Below, one piece after another: positions 1 to 12,225 of a stretch of 64,000 nt of DNA (its first letter is position 1; each line of letters begins with the position of its first letter). The stretch is from Lunularia cruciata. Its lineage: Eukaryota > Streptophyta > Marchantiopsida > Lunulariales > Lunulariaceae. Position numbers and translations under genes: made by a program. Below the pieces are notes generated by a model, which made no database searches, had not been told where the DNA came from, and saw only the letters and a program-made list of their open reading frames with translations. The stretch lies in the NCBI GenBank assembly GCA_948567375.1, contig OX419760.1, positions 7,688,001 through 7,752,000 on the forward strand, given 5' to 3'.

Positions 1-2034
1 GTTGAGAAGATGAGTAGGAAAGAGTTTTTATAAAACTAAAGCAGAGGTTGACATCTACTCCTATTCTTAGAAAACCAATCAAAGAACAACAATTCCATGT
101 TCATAATAATTGGAGTACATTTAGAGCTTGGAGCAATGCTCAAACAATAGATGATGAGCGGGAGGAGTTTGTGATTGCTTATGCTAGTTGCTTCAAAAAT
201 CGAACAAAGGCAAATTATAGTTCAGATGAGAGAGTTTTTTTCAATAGTGTGGGCAATAACTAAAGTGGTTGATGGAGTTTTAGAAGCTTTCAAGGAAGCT
301 TGCATGATGGGCTCTAATGTTACAAGTTTAAAATTTCATGTTTATCATAGATTTGGTGAACCATGATGCAAATAGGTTTAGTAGAAACCCAAGTAACAAT
401 TAGCAAGATTGATTTGGAGCACATTGGCATGGTGAGACAAATGTGGAGATGGTGCTAGGTTGACATGCATATGCCTTTCTATGTATATTTTTTAAGGCTC
501 TAGTGATATCACTTTTAGTACAAATAGGACAAATTTTTGAGGTATTTGATCTAGATTGTGGAGACATTGGTATAGGTCAATATGACATTCATGATGATAT
601 CTTAGTGATGGACTATCTTTGCACTAGTGTTATGGGTGGCATAGTTGGTGCTAAGGAGAGAAAAAATGTCCTTTAGTACACCAAACAATTTAGATTGGAG
701 TGCATACATCTTATTTGATACGAGAGGATGGTAGAGTGTGAGTAGTACTCCTTCCATCTCAAAGACCACAATTAGTATGACATGCTCATGAGAAGCTAGG
801 ATATTTTGGAGTAAAATGGACATATAGCTTACTTTAGAGTCATTATTGGTGGTGAAGTATGTAGACCAATGTACAATAGTTTGTTGCCAAATGTATAGTT
901 TGTGGCCAAGTTAGAGCATCATTTAATGCTCTTATACCATAATTATACCCATTACCTATCATGTTATGGGTTAACATTGGAGTTTAGACTTTGTTGGATA
1001 TTTATCACTGATTATGAGATATCATTAGTATGTTTTAGTTATGGTGGAACACTTTTGCAAGTAGATTAAGATGGTGGCACTTCCTAACAAGTCCAATGAA
1101 AGACCTACTTACTTGTTCTTAGTTATTTTGGTGCACTAGCGGAGGTCTTCACTGATCAAAGTATTGTAACACCAATTGATGCATATATGCTTTATTGGGA
1201 TATTTAGTTTGGTATTGTAAATAATTGAAGATATTTTTTATATGGAGTTTAACAAAGTTTCCATATTAGTCATGATTAGCTAGAGTTAGTCAAATTAAGA
1301 TAGAGATGACTCTACTTTAGGGAAAGGTGAAAGAATGAATATCACTATTTTAGTTCTAGTGTATTGACTTTGTATTATTTGTAGATGTTTGGCTTTGAGG
1401 AAAGAGTTGAGAACTCTTGTGTATACAAGCCTTTTTGGTTTGGATTTTTTTATAATCTAAAGATATCACATGTGAAGGAATCCTTGACTTAGTTGTTGGG
1501 TCAAGATAAGACCACATGTTAGGGGATTATTCCCATGAGTTTAGATATTCCTTTAGACTTTTGACTTTATATGACTTTTTACCTAGTAACTTGAGTTACT
1601 ATAATAATTAATAACTTTGATATATAACTATTTCACAAGTACATAAACTATAAATGAGGAAGTACTCATCATCCTTTCATTTGCAACTATCTCTCTCATG
1701 GAGTTTTATATTCAACAATATATTGAGGCTTGGAGGTGCCTTGGAGTTCTAGCCTTGGAAGATGCAATAGAGTTTGGTTCTTTGTCTTCTTAGTCCATGA
1801 TACACTACCTTAATGGCCACTAGAGGTTCATCTTGAGTGAAAGATAGGTTGACTCACAATATAGAGTTCTTAGGAGAGTTTCAAGTCTTGTGTGACAAGG
1901 TCTTGATTGATCATTGCACTACCTCTCAAGATCATCTTGAGGCAAATGGCTTAATAGAGAGACTGGTTCAAACAATGAAGAGAGGATTGCATAAGTATAG
2001 TTTGAAAAGAGGCCATTGAGATCTTCAATTACTT
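1..2034 (+). pseudogene. Methyltransferase retroelement copy 0, 5' visible part (RNase H and integrase remnants)
   Basis: The window opens inside the RNase H region of an old copy of the large Ty3/gypsy-like element; base 1 aligns with about 45912 of the younger copy 2. Recognisable pieces in order are the RNase H end, the tether and the integrase zinc and catalytic core, all full of stops and frameshifts with many C-to-T and G-to-A changes. The integrase is broken twice: by a solo LTR at 1165-1858, and at 2034 where copy 1 begins. It resumes at 11849 in register with the intact order seen in copy 2. No protein can be made. The call rests on direct comparison with copy 2. Confidence 0.85.
1165..1858 (+). 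mobile_element. Solo LTR, family X (TGTAACACC...TCACA), in copy 0 integrase
   Basis: A 694-bp block begins TGTAACACC and ends CTCACA. It interrupts the integrase sequence, which resumes exactly after it. Flanks are GTAT (1161-1164) and ATAT (1859-1862), a 4-bp target duplication with one transition. A diverged second copy lies at 46043-46721, also inside a methyltransferase element. Shared landmarks include a TATA-like stretch near the 3' third. The TG...CA ends mark it as an LTR; no internal region of this family is visible. Confidence 0.8.
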
Positions 2035-2481
2035 TGTCATGACATTTTTTATGTCAAAGCTAGATTGCTTCAACAATAGAGTAGTAGTGTTGGTAGTTAG
2101 AGGTGTTTTGGTAGTTACTCATAGACTACTTGATAGTAGTTTGATTTCATGTTCAAGGTACTAATTACATGGTGGGACCTACCATCACTTGCACCATTCA
2201 CACTATCGGGTGTGCCAATAAGATTGTTAGAATTGGAGACCTAGGTCAAAATTAGAGGTATACCTTTGAAGTGCAGCCCTAGAGAAATCACTTCTTTGAT
2301 GTTGAGCCTTTGAGTTCCTGGCTATGGTGGACAAAAAGCTAGTGAGTGTCACTTGGAATCTCTTAGCTAGAGTGGGTGTGGCTTGATTGTAATTAGTGCA
2401 TAGTTTTTGGCACATTATTAAGTGTATGATCAAGTTGTGATCTAATTTGAGTTGAGCTGAGTTGATGAAGGATTGATTACA
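2035..2481 (+). repeat. 5' terminal block B of copy 1
   Basis: This block starts TGTCATGAC and matches 38955-39405 and the central B blocks at 11296-11744 and 48962-49411. It is followed directly by leader sequence (ATTAGAGAAG...), as in copy 2, with no block A between them. It abuts copy 0 integrase sequence at 2034, which sets the true 5' insertion end. Confidence 0.8.
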
Positions 2482-3689
2482 TTAGAGAAGTGAGATTCAG
2501 AGAAAAATTAGGAGCAAGAATTGAGGGTGTTTGTAATAATATGGAGTTTAGCGATGTGGTCAGTAAAGCTAACAAAGTAGAGAATAAGCCAAATTAGCCC
2601 AAAATATTCCAAAAGTATCTAGAAAACTTCTTGGAAAGTTTCTTGACTAGCTTAACTTGCACCCCAAGTAGGTAGCTTCTAGAAGGAAGCTTCTAGAAAC
2701 TTCCAACTAGCTTAGCTTGCATGCCAAGGAGACGGCTTCTAAAAGGAAGCTTCTTGAGAAGCTTTATGGTTAACTTGGCTTGCACTCCAAGAAAGAGGCT
2801 CAAGGAGGCTTCTTGAGAAGCTTCTCAAGAGCCTTGGATGATCCTTATAAATACAAGAGCCGAAGCTCATGCTAGGCATTTGGATTTTTCCCACTTTCAA
2901 GTGTTCCAATGTGAATTTCCATTCTCTTATTTCTCTCCTTGGTCTCGGTCTTTTATAATGTTGGTGGTTTTTTTAGAACCTCAATCATGGTTCAAATTTC
3001 ATTGACAGTGATTGTGTGTAGAAGCATTGGCCAAATTTTGATAAAAATAGAGTCAATTGCTCAAGAGGTGAAAGCAATGCCAATTTGGATCGAATTGAGC
3101 TCAAAATGAAAAATTGAAGATAGAACTCATCCTCACAAATTAAAGATTTAGACATCTGCATCTTTGTAATTTGGCTTGAGTGGAGATTTAGCAAAGAATT
3201 TGGTGATCAACTAAATACATCAGATTTATGTCAAGTTTACATCAAATTTATGTCAGGTTTACATCAAATTTATGTCAGATTTTGGCCAGAGGAAGTTTGA
3301 TCCAATTCTTGGTGATCTTGGTAGCTTAGGAAGTAGATAGATACTCCTATTATATTAAATGCCAAATGGTAGCAAAGTTATTGTGGTGTTGATTTATGAG
3401 ATAGAGGGTTTTTTAGCCTTCTTGTGATTGGACCTCCTCCATTCTTTACTTCTTGTTTGTGCATCATGCTTGTGTGAGGTGCTTTAACTTTAGAGTGTTG
3501 GTGCTTTCGTGTGCTCTTGGTAGTGAGGTTGGAGTGATGACCAATCAGACTACTTTTGTTCCTCTCCAATGAAGCAAGAAGCAATGACTTACAAATCGTG
3601 GGAGTGTGTGTTGTGATGGCAAGTTACAAGTCACCCTTTCTCCTAGTGTAGTTTTTTTAGTTAGAGCTACCTTAATGGGTGGTGTTTAG
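2482..3689 (+). other. Untranslated leader of copy 1, split by a solo LTR
   Basis: About 780 bases of leader remain after subtracting the chromovirus solo LTR at 2532-2957. They align with 39406-40720 of copy 2, which holds extra sequence including a tRNA-like insert. No coding potential is convincing. The first bases after block B share the core ATCAGAG with the initiator-Met primer-binding site in the copy 2 version, which makes them a weak primer-site candidate. Confidence 0.6.
2532..2957 (+). mobile_element. Solo LTR of the chromovirus, in copy 1 leader
   Basis: A 426-bp block runs from TGTAATAATATGG to GGTCTTTTATA, matching the LTRs at 15776-16201 and 21005-21430 in length and content, including the tandem AAGCTTC-type palindromes and a TATAAATA box. 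It is flanked by GTGTT (2527-2531) and ATGTT (2958-2962), a 5-bp duplication with one transition. Removing it restores the GAGTGTTGGTGG reading seen at the matching place in copy 2. Confidence 0.9.
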
Positions 3690-5400
3690 TTGGTGGTGGC
3701 ACTTGGTGGTGATTCTTGGTGGGGCATTTGCGGTGGTTATGGTTGCAATTTTAGCTACTTTGTTACAATGGAGTTCTTTGGAGATTCTCAAGAAGATATC
3801 ATGGCAGTACACAATGGGTTTACTCAGAGTGGTGCTCATTATCAGCCTATATCTTTGGTCCCAATGAGGGAGGAGATTGACTTTGAGTTGGAGTTTGATA
3901 TAGGGGTTGATTTAGTTAAGAGTGCACTTGGTGTGTCCGCATTGTTGTTGTGGGATATGGAAAATATTTAGGGGGCTTCCAAAGGCCCCAAGTGCTACTC
4001 TAGGATAATGGATACCATTGAGTTGGATGACTTCATCTAGGAGTTTGATAGTTGATATAATTTGCAGTAGATGCGGCACCCAACTTTGTTCATACCCTTC
4101 ATGGCATGGAATAGGTTGTTTTAGCACTTGGAAGGTCTACTAATGGATGAATATCATGAGTTTAGGAGAACTCACTTGGAGGAGATTGAGCTATGGAGAC
4201 AATATTGATCTCTAAATTACATCTCCATCACTTTAGGCTTGGTTGCTAGGGGTAGATTACCCATGATTTCTAGCTCTAGTAGCGTTGGTGGATCTCTTAG
4301 AGATAGTGCTACTATGAATGGATGTACCACTATAGGAGGTGATGTAGTACCAAGGGTTAACCCCATGGTAGAGTTCTTCCCGTGCTTGAGATAGAACTAT
4401 TAGAGAGTGTGTATTGATAAGTTGAGGAGCTTGCAAGAGTTCTAGCAAAAAGCTAGAGAGAGCCTATGCAAGGCATACACTCACATGAGATGGCTGATCA
4501 GTTTTACTCATGGAGCTATTGAGACTCAAGTACTCCAATTTTGGTATGGGATTTTGGATAGGGAGTTGCAACATAGAGTATGTGATGCTACATTGTTATA
4601 GGCTACGTCACCTACTTTGGCAGTGGTCTTTGGTTTGGCTGAGAATATTGAGCTCAACATGGTGGAGGAGAGAGTGATGACATCTAGATTTGGTAAGGAG
4701 ACCTCATCTATAACTATTACTTCTTCTAGAGTGCAACAAAGTGTACAATGCCATATTGGTTTCTAAGGGCATAGTGGATAGCCTAGATCCTATGCAGCAA
4801 GTGGAGGGCCTAGTGTAGCTAGACCCTTACCTTTATTTTTAGGTCACTAGCAACTAGTGAGTGGTGGTGTTGCTTGTTAGACTTGTGGTGGACCTCACCA
4901 TAAGAGAGAGTGTACTCAGGGCAGCAGACATGATACCTTTGGTGCATCACAACTAGCACAAAGACATTGTGACCATTGCCACAAATTGGTCACACTAGGG
5001 ATTGATGCTTTGACTTTCACCTAGAGTTACGAAGTGGTAGGGCTGCTATGGTACGTAGTAGAGGAGCTCCAAGTCATAGAGGACATGGTGGTGGAGGATC
5101 CACACCTGCCCTTACTTCTAGTATAGCCATGGCTACTTGGATTGAGTAGTTGGAGAAGAGATTGGCTAGCATGGCCATAGCTCAAAGGAGATCAGATTTT
5201 GGTGTTGAGGCTTCCACTTCTTATGTAGGTGATAGAGATGTCTTGGACTTCATGTGTGGAGCAGCATAGGTAGATGCATCTACCAGAATGACTAGGAATG
5301 AAGTTTGTGCTCTAGAGCCTAAAAGAGCATCAATGGAGTTGGATCCACAAAGAGAAGAGGTTGGTAGACAAGTCAAACTACCCTAGTCTTTTACACTCTT
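3690..5400 (+). pseudogene. Gag of copy 1 (capsid and zinc knuckles), decayed
   Basis: The first 94 codons read openly from ATG 3690 and preserve the Gag start region, including the peptide REEIDFELEFDIG. Copy 2 has lost this register through a 1-base deletion. Beyond 3971 several TAG codons appear where copy 2 keeps Gln. A capsid-like stretch, a serine/glycine-rich linker and a CCHC knuckle near 4870-4915 (PHHKRECTQG) remain legible, followed by the second knuckle, whose leading residues are altered. The gene is inactive. Confidence 0.75.
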
Positions 5401-5422
5401 TGAAGCACTATATACAATATCC

Positions 5423-6215
5423 ATGGCTCCTAAATGTCCTAGTATAGGTGTAGTAGATGGTGATGGAGAACATGATAGACTACCTACTAGTTGGCCACCT
5501 ACTATTACACCAATTGGGTCTAGCTTGATGTTGGGGGTGGCTCAATTGATTATGCGCTTTCTCTTATTGTCAACAACTGATGTGTTTACATTGGGATTTG
5601 ACTTAGCTCCAATCTTTTGGTTGGCTACCACACTTAGTGAGAGTAGAGATGATGTGTTTCCTACTTTTAGAGCAAAGGTGGTTGAAGAGGCACCAAACAC
5701 TCTGGGTTGCTGACTTGGTTGAGGAGCATGAGATCTACTGAACAACCAATGGTTTATGGTAGGCAATAGCAACTAGCTTGGAGGAGTTACCAACCCAATT
5801 TGCCTTTGAGCAAGCATAGTTCACACTTGGATTTGTCCTATTGAATAACTAGAGGGGAATTTTTTGTCTGGTGGGACCTTCAAGGAAGGTCCATACATCA
5901 CAAAATTTGGTGCACAACCCTTTATGTTGGGGAATGTTGTAGTTGTTGGTTTGGAGCTATGGAAGACCAACATGGAGAAGTATCCATTTCAGATCCAGAC
6001 ATCTCTAGGGAGTGGTTCTCTACAATACATCACATGTGGAGAGCTTGTTGTTTAGATTCAACCTAATCATCCAATTGATAGCTCCGTGGTGAGAGCTTAG
6101 GCTATTTCAACAATAACTGAGTCATATGATGTGCTAGTTGGTGGAGCAATATTATACTCCATGGGTTTCAATATTGGCTATTGGGAGGAGATAGCCTCTT
6201 ATATACCAAGTTGGT
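5423..6215 (+). pseudogene. Aspartic protease region of copy 1, decayed
   Basis: This aligns with the copy 2 protease ORF (42401-43207). Frame changes around 5700 and several stops destroy it, and the DSGA active-site segment is replaced by unrelated codons. The TAG near 6213-6215 that closes this frame is shared with copy 2, so it was probably present in the active ancestor rather than being decay. Confidence 0.7.
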
Positions 6216-6290
6216 AGTTAGGTGAGGGATGGGTATGTAGTTTACTAGTATGCTTTAGTAATGGCAGTCTTGGCTCACTAGAGTAAGGGA

Positions 6291-7876
6291 CCATGGCCTT
6301 ACTTTTAGCATTTAGTGGTTCCATTACTTGGCTTGGTAACTTATTGGAGTAGAATGCCCATGTAGAAGATATTCCAATACCAAAGGAGATTACAAGGATT
6401 TGGAGTACAAGTAGGATTGTTCCATCCACCTTCGATGTTCTATTGTGGACTTTTAAGGAGGCATTATAGCAACATGCAAATTAGTTGGTGCAACAGGCTT
6501 GGAGTGGAGCCTTTTTACCACCAAGAGACCAATGTGAGGATGAGCTTCTAGAGTCTATCCTGTTTTCACCTTGGGATACCACACTCATTGCTTGACAATA
6601 TCTAGTAGAGGGAGTATGTCTATTGGACTTGTTTGGTGGGATTAGCACTAGACTAGTTGCGGTATTACAAGTAGGTATTTGATTATAGAGGTACTTGTAT
6701 GTGGAGAGAGATGAAATTGCTAGGTGAGTCTTTCTACATCATGTGGCACACTTGGCCCATCGGTATCTTGAGTTATTACCAATGTCAAAATTTAGAGGCT
6801 ACCAAAAGACCCTACCAATAGACATTTCCTTGTTTGGGGCATAGGATTTGGAGAGACATGGTCCCATTCATTTGATGATTTCTAGATGGCCATGGCAGGG
6901 ACATACTCGTGTTGGCCATGGTTAGGGTCTCCAAGAACTCTATTCTGGTGTGCTTTGGGAGATGTTACATATAGTACAACATCTCTAGGTTCATCAGTCT
7001 ATTTCTCTAGCCCATATTTTAGAGAACATCTCTTTAATGGGTGATTCTTGCACTTTGGTGGTGGCAAGTATACATCATGTCCATTCTTGGATGGGACCTG
7101 CCTTGTTGTTTGATGTAGCCAAAGGGGATCATAGGCTCATTGTCTTTGTCTTTGGTGGATGAACCTCTTATCTAGAGAGGTTCTATAATGTACCTATGAA
7201 GGGATTCAATGACTTGACCAACTCACTATTGATGACATTTTGATGTTCGGCACTAGTCTCAAACATGGTAGTGGCTGATAGGTCATTTATGGCAGTGGTG
7301 AACCTAATTGGACAGTCTAGAGCCAATTTACCCACACTTATGAGTTTCCCATGCTCTCATTATTTTTGAGAGTGAGCTCTTGGACTTGTTTGCCACTCAT
7401 AATTATAGTAGTTGGTGCAACCTAATGCCGATGAGAGGAAGTGGACACCAGTATTAACATTGTTACAGCAATGTCAGAGGCATCCAAGCATAAGGTGTTA
7501 GATCAAGTTATAGACCTGAACTGTTTGATATGGATTATGAGCCTTGGCTTGGCAAAGCAACTTAGGATGTGCTTGATAGACAGAACCACTTGAACACTTA
7601 TGAAGTCTATGCCTATCAAGACGATACATGCACATGCTAAGGGCATGGATTGAATAGGCAAGGTATTCTTGGGACACAACCAATGATTACTAGTGAGAGT
7701 GGTCTACTTGGAGTCCATCCAAGTATGCATGGTCTACTTGGGTTACACCTTTGGTCTACTTGGGATGTAGCTAGAGGACGTATGGGGCTTGCAGCCAAAT
7801 TGGAGTTTTCTACAATGAGGTTGAGAACTTTAGTGGTTGGGGGAATAACACTATTGCTCCCAAGGGCCCAATGTAG
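6291..7876 (+). pseudogene. Cytosine-5 DNA methyltransferase of copy 1, inactive
   Basis: This is homologous along its whole length to the copy 2 methyltransferase ORF. Motif I is still readable (LDLFGGIST), as is the ILEN form of motif VI. The catalytic motif IV reads WPWQG, so the nucleophilic Cys is lost, and several in-frame stops follow. The ATG near 6291 and the closing TAG at 7874-7876 sit at the same places as in copy 2, which supports a separate methyltransferase reading frame in the ancestor. Confidence 0.8.
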
Positions 7877-9400
7877 CGCCAATCCATATATCCTCCACTC
7901 CTATATTATTTATAGAGGCTACTTGGGAGCCAAATCTGGGACCCAAGCTTATAGGAGAGAAAAGACAAAGAGTTTGGAGGTTCTTGAGTAGCTACACAAG
8001 TTGTTTTGCTTTTCAATATGAAGGATTTAGGTGCTCTTAAAGGACATAGTATTTGGATTGAGCTAACTAGCAAAACATCAGTTTTTTGACATCCATGGAG
8101 AGAGCATTGATGGAGAGAGCATTCACATCACATGGAGAGAGCGTTGATTTAGACCCAGAGTAGAGACCTTTTTGAGGCTAATTTGGTAGAGATTTCACAT
8201 GTATGCATTAGCTACAATGATGTTATCAAAGAAGGATATACATGGCAACTACTAGATAGGTAGATGTGTGGAGATTACCATCCTATCAACCAATAAACTA
8301 AGGCTAATCGATATGCCATGCCTACATTAGAGGAGATCTTTGATGCAATTGGGCATGCAAAGGTCTTAAGTAATTTATATCTTTGAGCAAGGTATCATCA
8401 ATTGTTGATCAAGGAGGAAGATAAGTCCAAGACAACATTTTAGGCTATCAATTCTCACGGCAAGGATGTATTATGTCAATGGAGGTTCTTACCATTTGGG
8501 TTAAAGAACATTGTTGCCGAGTTCCAAAGAGTCATGGACAAGATCTTAGTAGGATTGGATTTTTCTTAGTGTTATATTGAAAACATTTGGTTCTATAGTA
8601 CTATTGTGGAGGAGCATGAGAGGCATTTGTTGGAGGTGTTTGAGAGATGGAGATCTCATGGACTCAAATTATGTCTTGAGAAGTGTAGATTCTTCCACAA
8701 GTAGGTTGAGTATTTGGGTCACACTATCTACCCTAGGGGACTTGGAGTTTAGTAGACCAAGGTGGAGGCTATTGCATGTATTGCTTGGCCTACGGATGTG
8801 AGCAGAGTGCAAGCATCCTTCGGTTGGCAAACTTCTATTGTTGATATGTTAGAGGATTTAGTGCCATTGCCAAGGCCTTGACAAAGCTAACCAACATTAC
8901 ACATGAACGGTGTTGGAGAGATGAGTAGGAGAGAGCTTTTCTAGAGCTCAAGGAGAGGTTGACATCTGCCTCTATTCTTAGCAAGCTGATCAAAGGATAA
9001 CCATTCTAGGTTCACATTGATGGGAGTACATTGGGGCTTGGAGTAGTGCTCACCCAACATGATGATGAGGAGGAGTTTGTGATGGCATATGCTAGTAGCT
9101 CCAACAATCTAATGGAGGCAAACTATAGTCCATATGAGGGAGAGTGTTTGGCAATAGTATGGGTAGTAGCACATTTCCAATGTTACCTATTTGGTAACCT
9201 TTTTACTCTCATCATTGATCATCAACCATTAAAGTCATTGATGAAGTTTGACAAGCTTTCAAGGAAGCTTGGACAATGGGCTTTGATTTTATAGGAGTTT
9301 GATTTCATGGTTATTCATAGACTTGGAGTGGTGAACCGTGATGCGGATGAGTTGAGTTTAACTATGTCCCACAGAAACCCATGTCCCAAATAGGAAATTA
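7877..9400 (+). pseudogene. Reverse transcriptase and RNase H of copy 1, decayed
   Basis: Recognisable blocks match copy 2: the pre-RT linker, the LPFGLKN segment, the region after YIDD (here altered), and the FLGLANFY-like tether with a frameshift at about 8822. RNase H is legible from 9000, including the open frame 9031-9294 with SSNNLMEANYSPYEGECLAI and the TDHQPLK-type block as IIDHQPLK. A short tandem duplication of GGAGAGAGCATTG lies near 8095-8150. No functional enzyme remains. Confidence 0.75.
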
Positions 9401-11022
9401 GACCAAAGCATGTTGGTATGGTGAGACAAATGAGTAGATGGTGCCAAGTTGGCATACATCTACTTTTCTATGGCTTTGTTGATATCTTTTTCAATGCATA
9501 CAAGAGGAGTTATTTAGGTCATAGATCCAAAGGGTGGAGATAGTGGTAGAATTCAACAAGATATTCATGATGATGTCTTAGTGATGGATTATTGCATTGG
9601 TGTTATATTGCATTGGTGTTACTGGTGGCATAGTTGGGGCCAAGGAGAGTGACCATGTTCTTCTGCAAGCTAGGCAGTTCAGATTGGAGGGTAGACACCT
9701 TCTTTGTGTATGGGAGGATAGTAGAGTGTGAGTAGTACCACTTCCATCCCAAAGACCATAGTTGATCCTTCATGCTCATGAGGAGCTATGACATTTTGGA
9801 GTAAAGTATGCATATAGCTCAAGAGTCATTATTGGTGGCACAATCTATAGACCAATGTACAATAGTTTGTTGCCAGATGTGTGATTTGTGGCCAAGTTAG
9901 AGCATTGTTCAATGCTCTTATGCTACAATTACACCCATTATCTATCATAGGATTGGGTTACTATTGGAGTTTGGCCTTTGTTGGACCGTTACCATTGATT
10001 GTGAGACATCATCAATAAGTTTTGGTGATGGTGGAAAAATTCTCTAATTAGATTGAGTTTGTGGCACTTCTTGACAAGTTTAGTGAAGGGACAACTTACT
10101 CGTTCCTAGGTTAGGTTCTTAGTCATTTTGGTGCACCAACTAAGGTTTTGACTGATAATGTTACAAAGTTATTGGGGAGTTTCAAGTCTTTTGTGATAAG
10201 GCTTTGATTGATTATTGTACTACCTCCAAAAGATCACATGATTACTACCTTGATGCAGATGGCTTAGCAAAGAGAGTGGTTCAAACAATGAAGAGAGGAT
10301 TGTGGAAGTATGGTTTGCAGAGAGGCCACTTGGGAGATTGGGATCTCCAATTACCTTGGTTGGCCATGGGCTATCTATTCAATATGCAAGACTCCTTAGC
10401 CTCCTTCTCTCCTTAATTTCTATTCTATGGATGAGATCTAGTTTTACTTGCAACCATTCATCAAGATGTTATTGTAGTTTTGGACTTGGATGATCTAGAT
10501 GTATGGATGAGCACATGTTCTCAATAAGCAAAGATCTTTTGCAGAATGATTCCTATGGCCTTTGAGAACTTGGTGATTGCTCAACATAGGGATACCTTAC
10601 GCTATGCTACTACTTGAGGAGGAGGTTATAGACCCTTGATCCATCAATTTCATTTAGGTGACTATGTGTATCTACAACAAACAACACCAATGACACTTGA
10701 TGTTACTACAAGTTGCACTATCTTGAGAGTGCATGAGGTTTTGCCTTATGGAGTCCTTGTGTTGGAAGAACATGATGGTGTTGTTTGGAAGGATCATATG
10801 CACAATTGTGCACTTTGCAACCTCCTAAATATTGATGGTACTATGGATCCACGCTTGGCACTTTTATAGGCAGGCTTGCAGTGTATGTCATGTGGCTCTT
10901 CTGGTAGAGCTACTACTATGTTGGTGTATGATAGCTATTTGAGAGGATGGCATATGGCATATTTGACTCCTCCTCAAACAACGGTTCCTCAAAGACAATG
11001 GTTATGTCCTAGATGTACTTGA
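9401..11022 (+). pseudogene. Integrase and PHD finger of copy 1, decayed
   Basis: The HHCC zinc region near 9770-9900, the DDE core near 9975-10300 and the C-terminal tail are recognisable by comparison with copy 2 but broken by stops. The open segment 10636-10869 preserves the linker YVYLQQTTPMTLDV. The PHD finger follows at about 10875-11022 with two Cys-to-Tyr changes, which would abolish zinc binding. Its presence in this old copy shows that the integrase-PHD fusion is a stable property of the family. Confidence 0.75.
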
Positions 11023-11179
11023 CCTCTAGCTAGTTCACCCTTTATATGATATAGATTGTAGATAGGCAACTTATGATGGGGCTCAATTGCACCTAGCCTC
11101 TTGATCTTTGCACACCATAAGAAATACCATATACCTGGGGTAGATGGCTATTTGGAGTTAGAGGGACCTAACTGCCAAC

Positions 11180-11844
11180 TAGGGGGCAATTGTGGCACTT
11201 TAGAGTTCATCTATGACTTATGTGTGAGTTGTGTATGTATAATTTTTTATTGACAATGATGTATGTTGTGTAGTGATGTATATATGCACAACAATTGTCA
11301 CACAATTTCTAGCATCACACTTAGATTGCTTGGATGCTTGAGTAGTAGTGTGGGTAGTTAGAGGTATTTTATCAATTACTCATAGACTACTTGCTGGCAT
11401 TTCAATTTCATGTTTGGGGTACTGATCACATGGTAGGACCCACTATCACTTGCACCTTTTGCACCATCAGGTTTTCCATCAGCATGACCATTAGGGTTGG
11501 AGACTTAGGTCAAAATTAGAGGTATACCTTCGAAGTGCAGCCCCAAAGAGCTCACTTCTCTTATATTGAGCCTTGGAGTTCCTATCTATGGTGGATAGAA
11601 AGCTAGTGAGCATCACCTAGAGTCTCTTAGCTAGAGTGGGTGTGGCTTGATTGTAATTAGGGTCCAATTGTTGGCAGATTGTTGAGTGAATGATCAAGTA
11701 CTAATCTGATTTGGGTTAATTTGAGTTGATGAAGAATTGATTATTGTGGCACTTTAAAGTTCATGTATGACTTATGTGTGTGCTTCTATAGTATACAATG
11801 TTGATAATGATGTACGGTGTATAGTGATCTATATCCACATATCA
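11180..11844 (+). repeat. 3' composite repeat of copy 1: polypurine tract, A (11191), B (11296), A' (11745-11844)
   Basis: A polypurine tract (CTAGGGGGCAAT) precedes block A at 11191. A runs to about 11293, followed by two bases (AT), then block B at 11296-11744, then a second, terminal A at 11745-11844. The terminal A ends ATATCA, and copy 0 integrase resumes immediately after the 4-bp target duplication. The A/B junction contains the palindrome ACAATTGT. Confidence 0.85.
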
Positions 11845-12225
11845 AATTTGGTTAGCCATGGGTTATTGATTCAACTACCAAGTCTTCTTAGCATCTTTCT
11901 ATCCTTACTTTCTACTTTATGAATGAGATCCAAATTTACCTATAACTATACATTGTCATGATGTGTTGAACTTGGATGATCTATATGGAGTGAGATCCAA
12001 AAGATCTTTGCTCATTGAGAATATGCATTCACCCATACATTTGGATCATCCAAGTTCAACACTAGTGGTATGGGTTGAGTTAATATAGATCATCCAAGTT
12101 CAACACATCATGACAATGTATAGTTGTAGGTAAATTTGGATCTCACCCATAGAGTAGAAAGTAAGGATAGAAAGATGCTAAGAAGACTTGGTAGTTGAAT
12201 CAATAACCCATGGCTAACCAAATTT
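11844..12225. repeat. Inverted duplication of integrase segment
   Basis: The left arm (11844-11996) and right arm (12083-12225) are near-perfect reverse complements of about 143-153 bp, separated by an 86-base spacer. Both derive from the integrase C-terminal region of copy 0, one now flipped. A transcript would fold into a long hairpin. A direct repeat of ATCATCCAAGTTCAACAC also occurs at 12046 and, with one change, at about 12323. Confidence 0.85.

Larger units (their letters stand above)
2035..11844 (+). mobile_element. Methyltransferase retroelement copy 1, full length, decayed
   Basis: A complete copy inserted into the integrase of copy 0. The host reading resumes at 11849 in the position expected from copy 2, so both ends are fixed independently of any motif. 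Flanks are ACTT (2031-2034) and AATT (11845-11848), a 4-bp duplication with one change. Order: block B, leader (holding a solo LTR at 2532-2957), Gag, protease, cytosine methyltransferase, reverse transcriptase, RNase H, integrase, PHD finger, polypurine tract, then A-B-A. The 5' end begins directly with block B, not with A. Nearly every domain carries stops, and the methyltransferase active-site Cys has become Trp. Confidence 0.88.
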
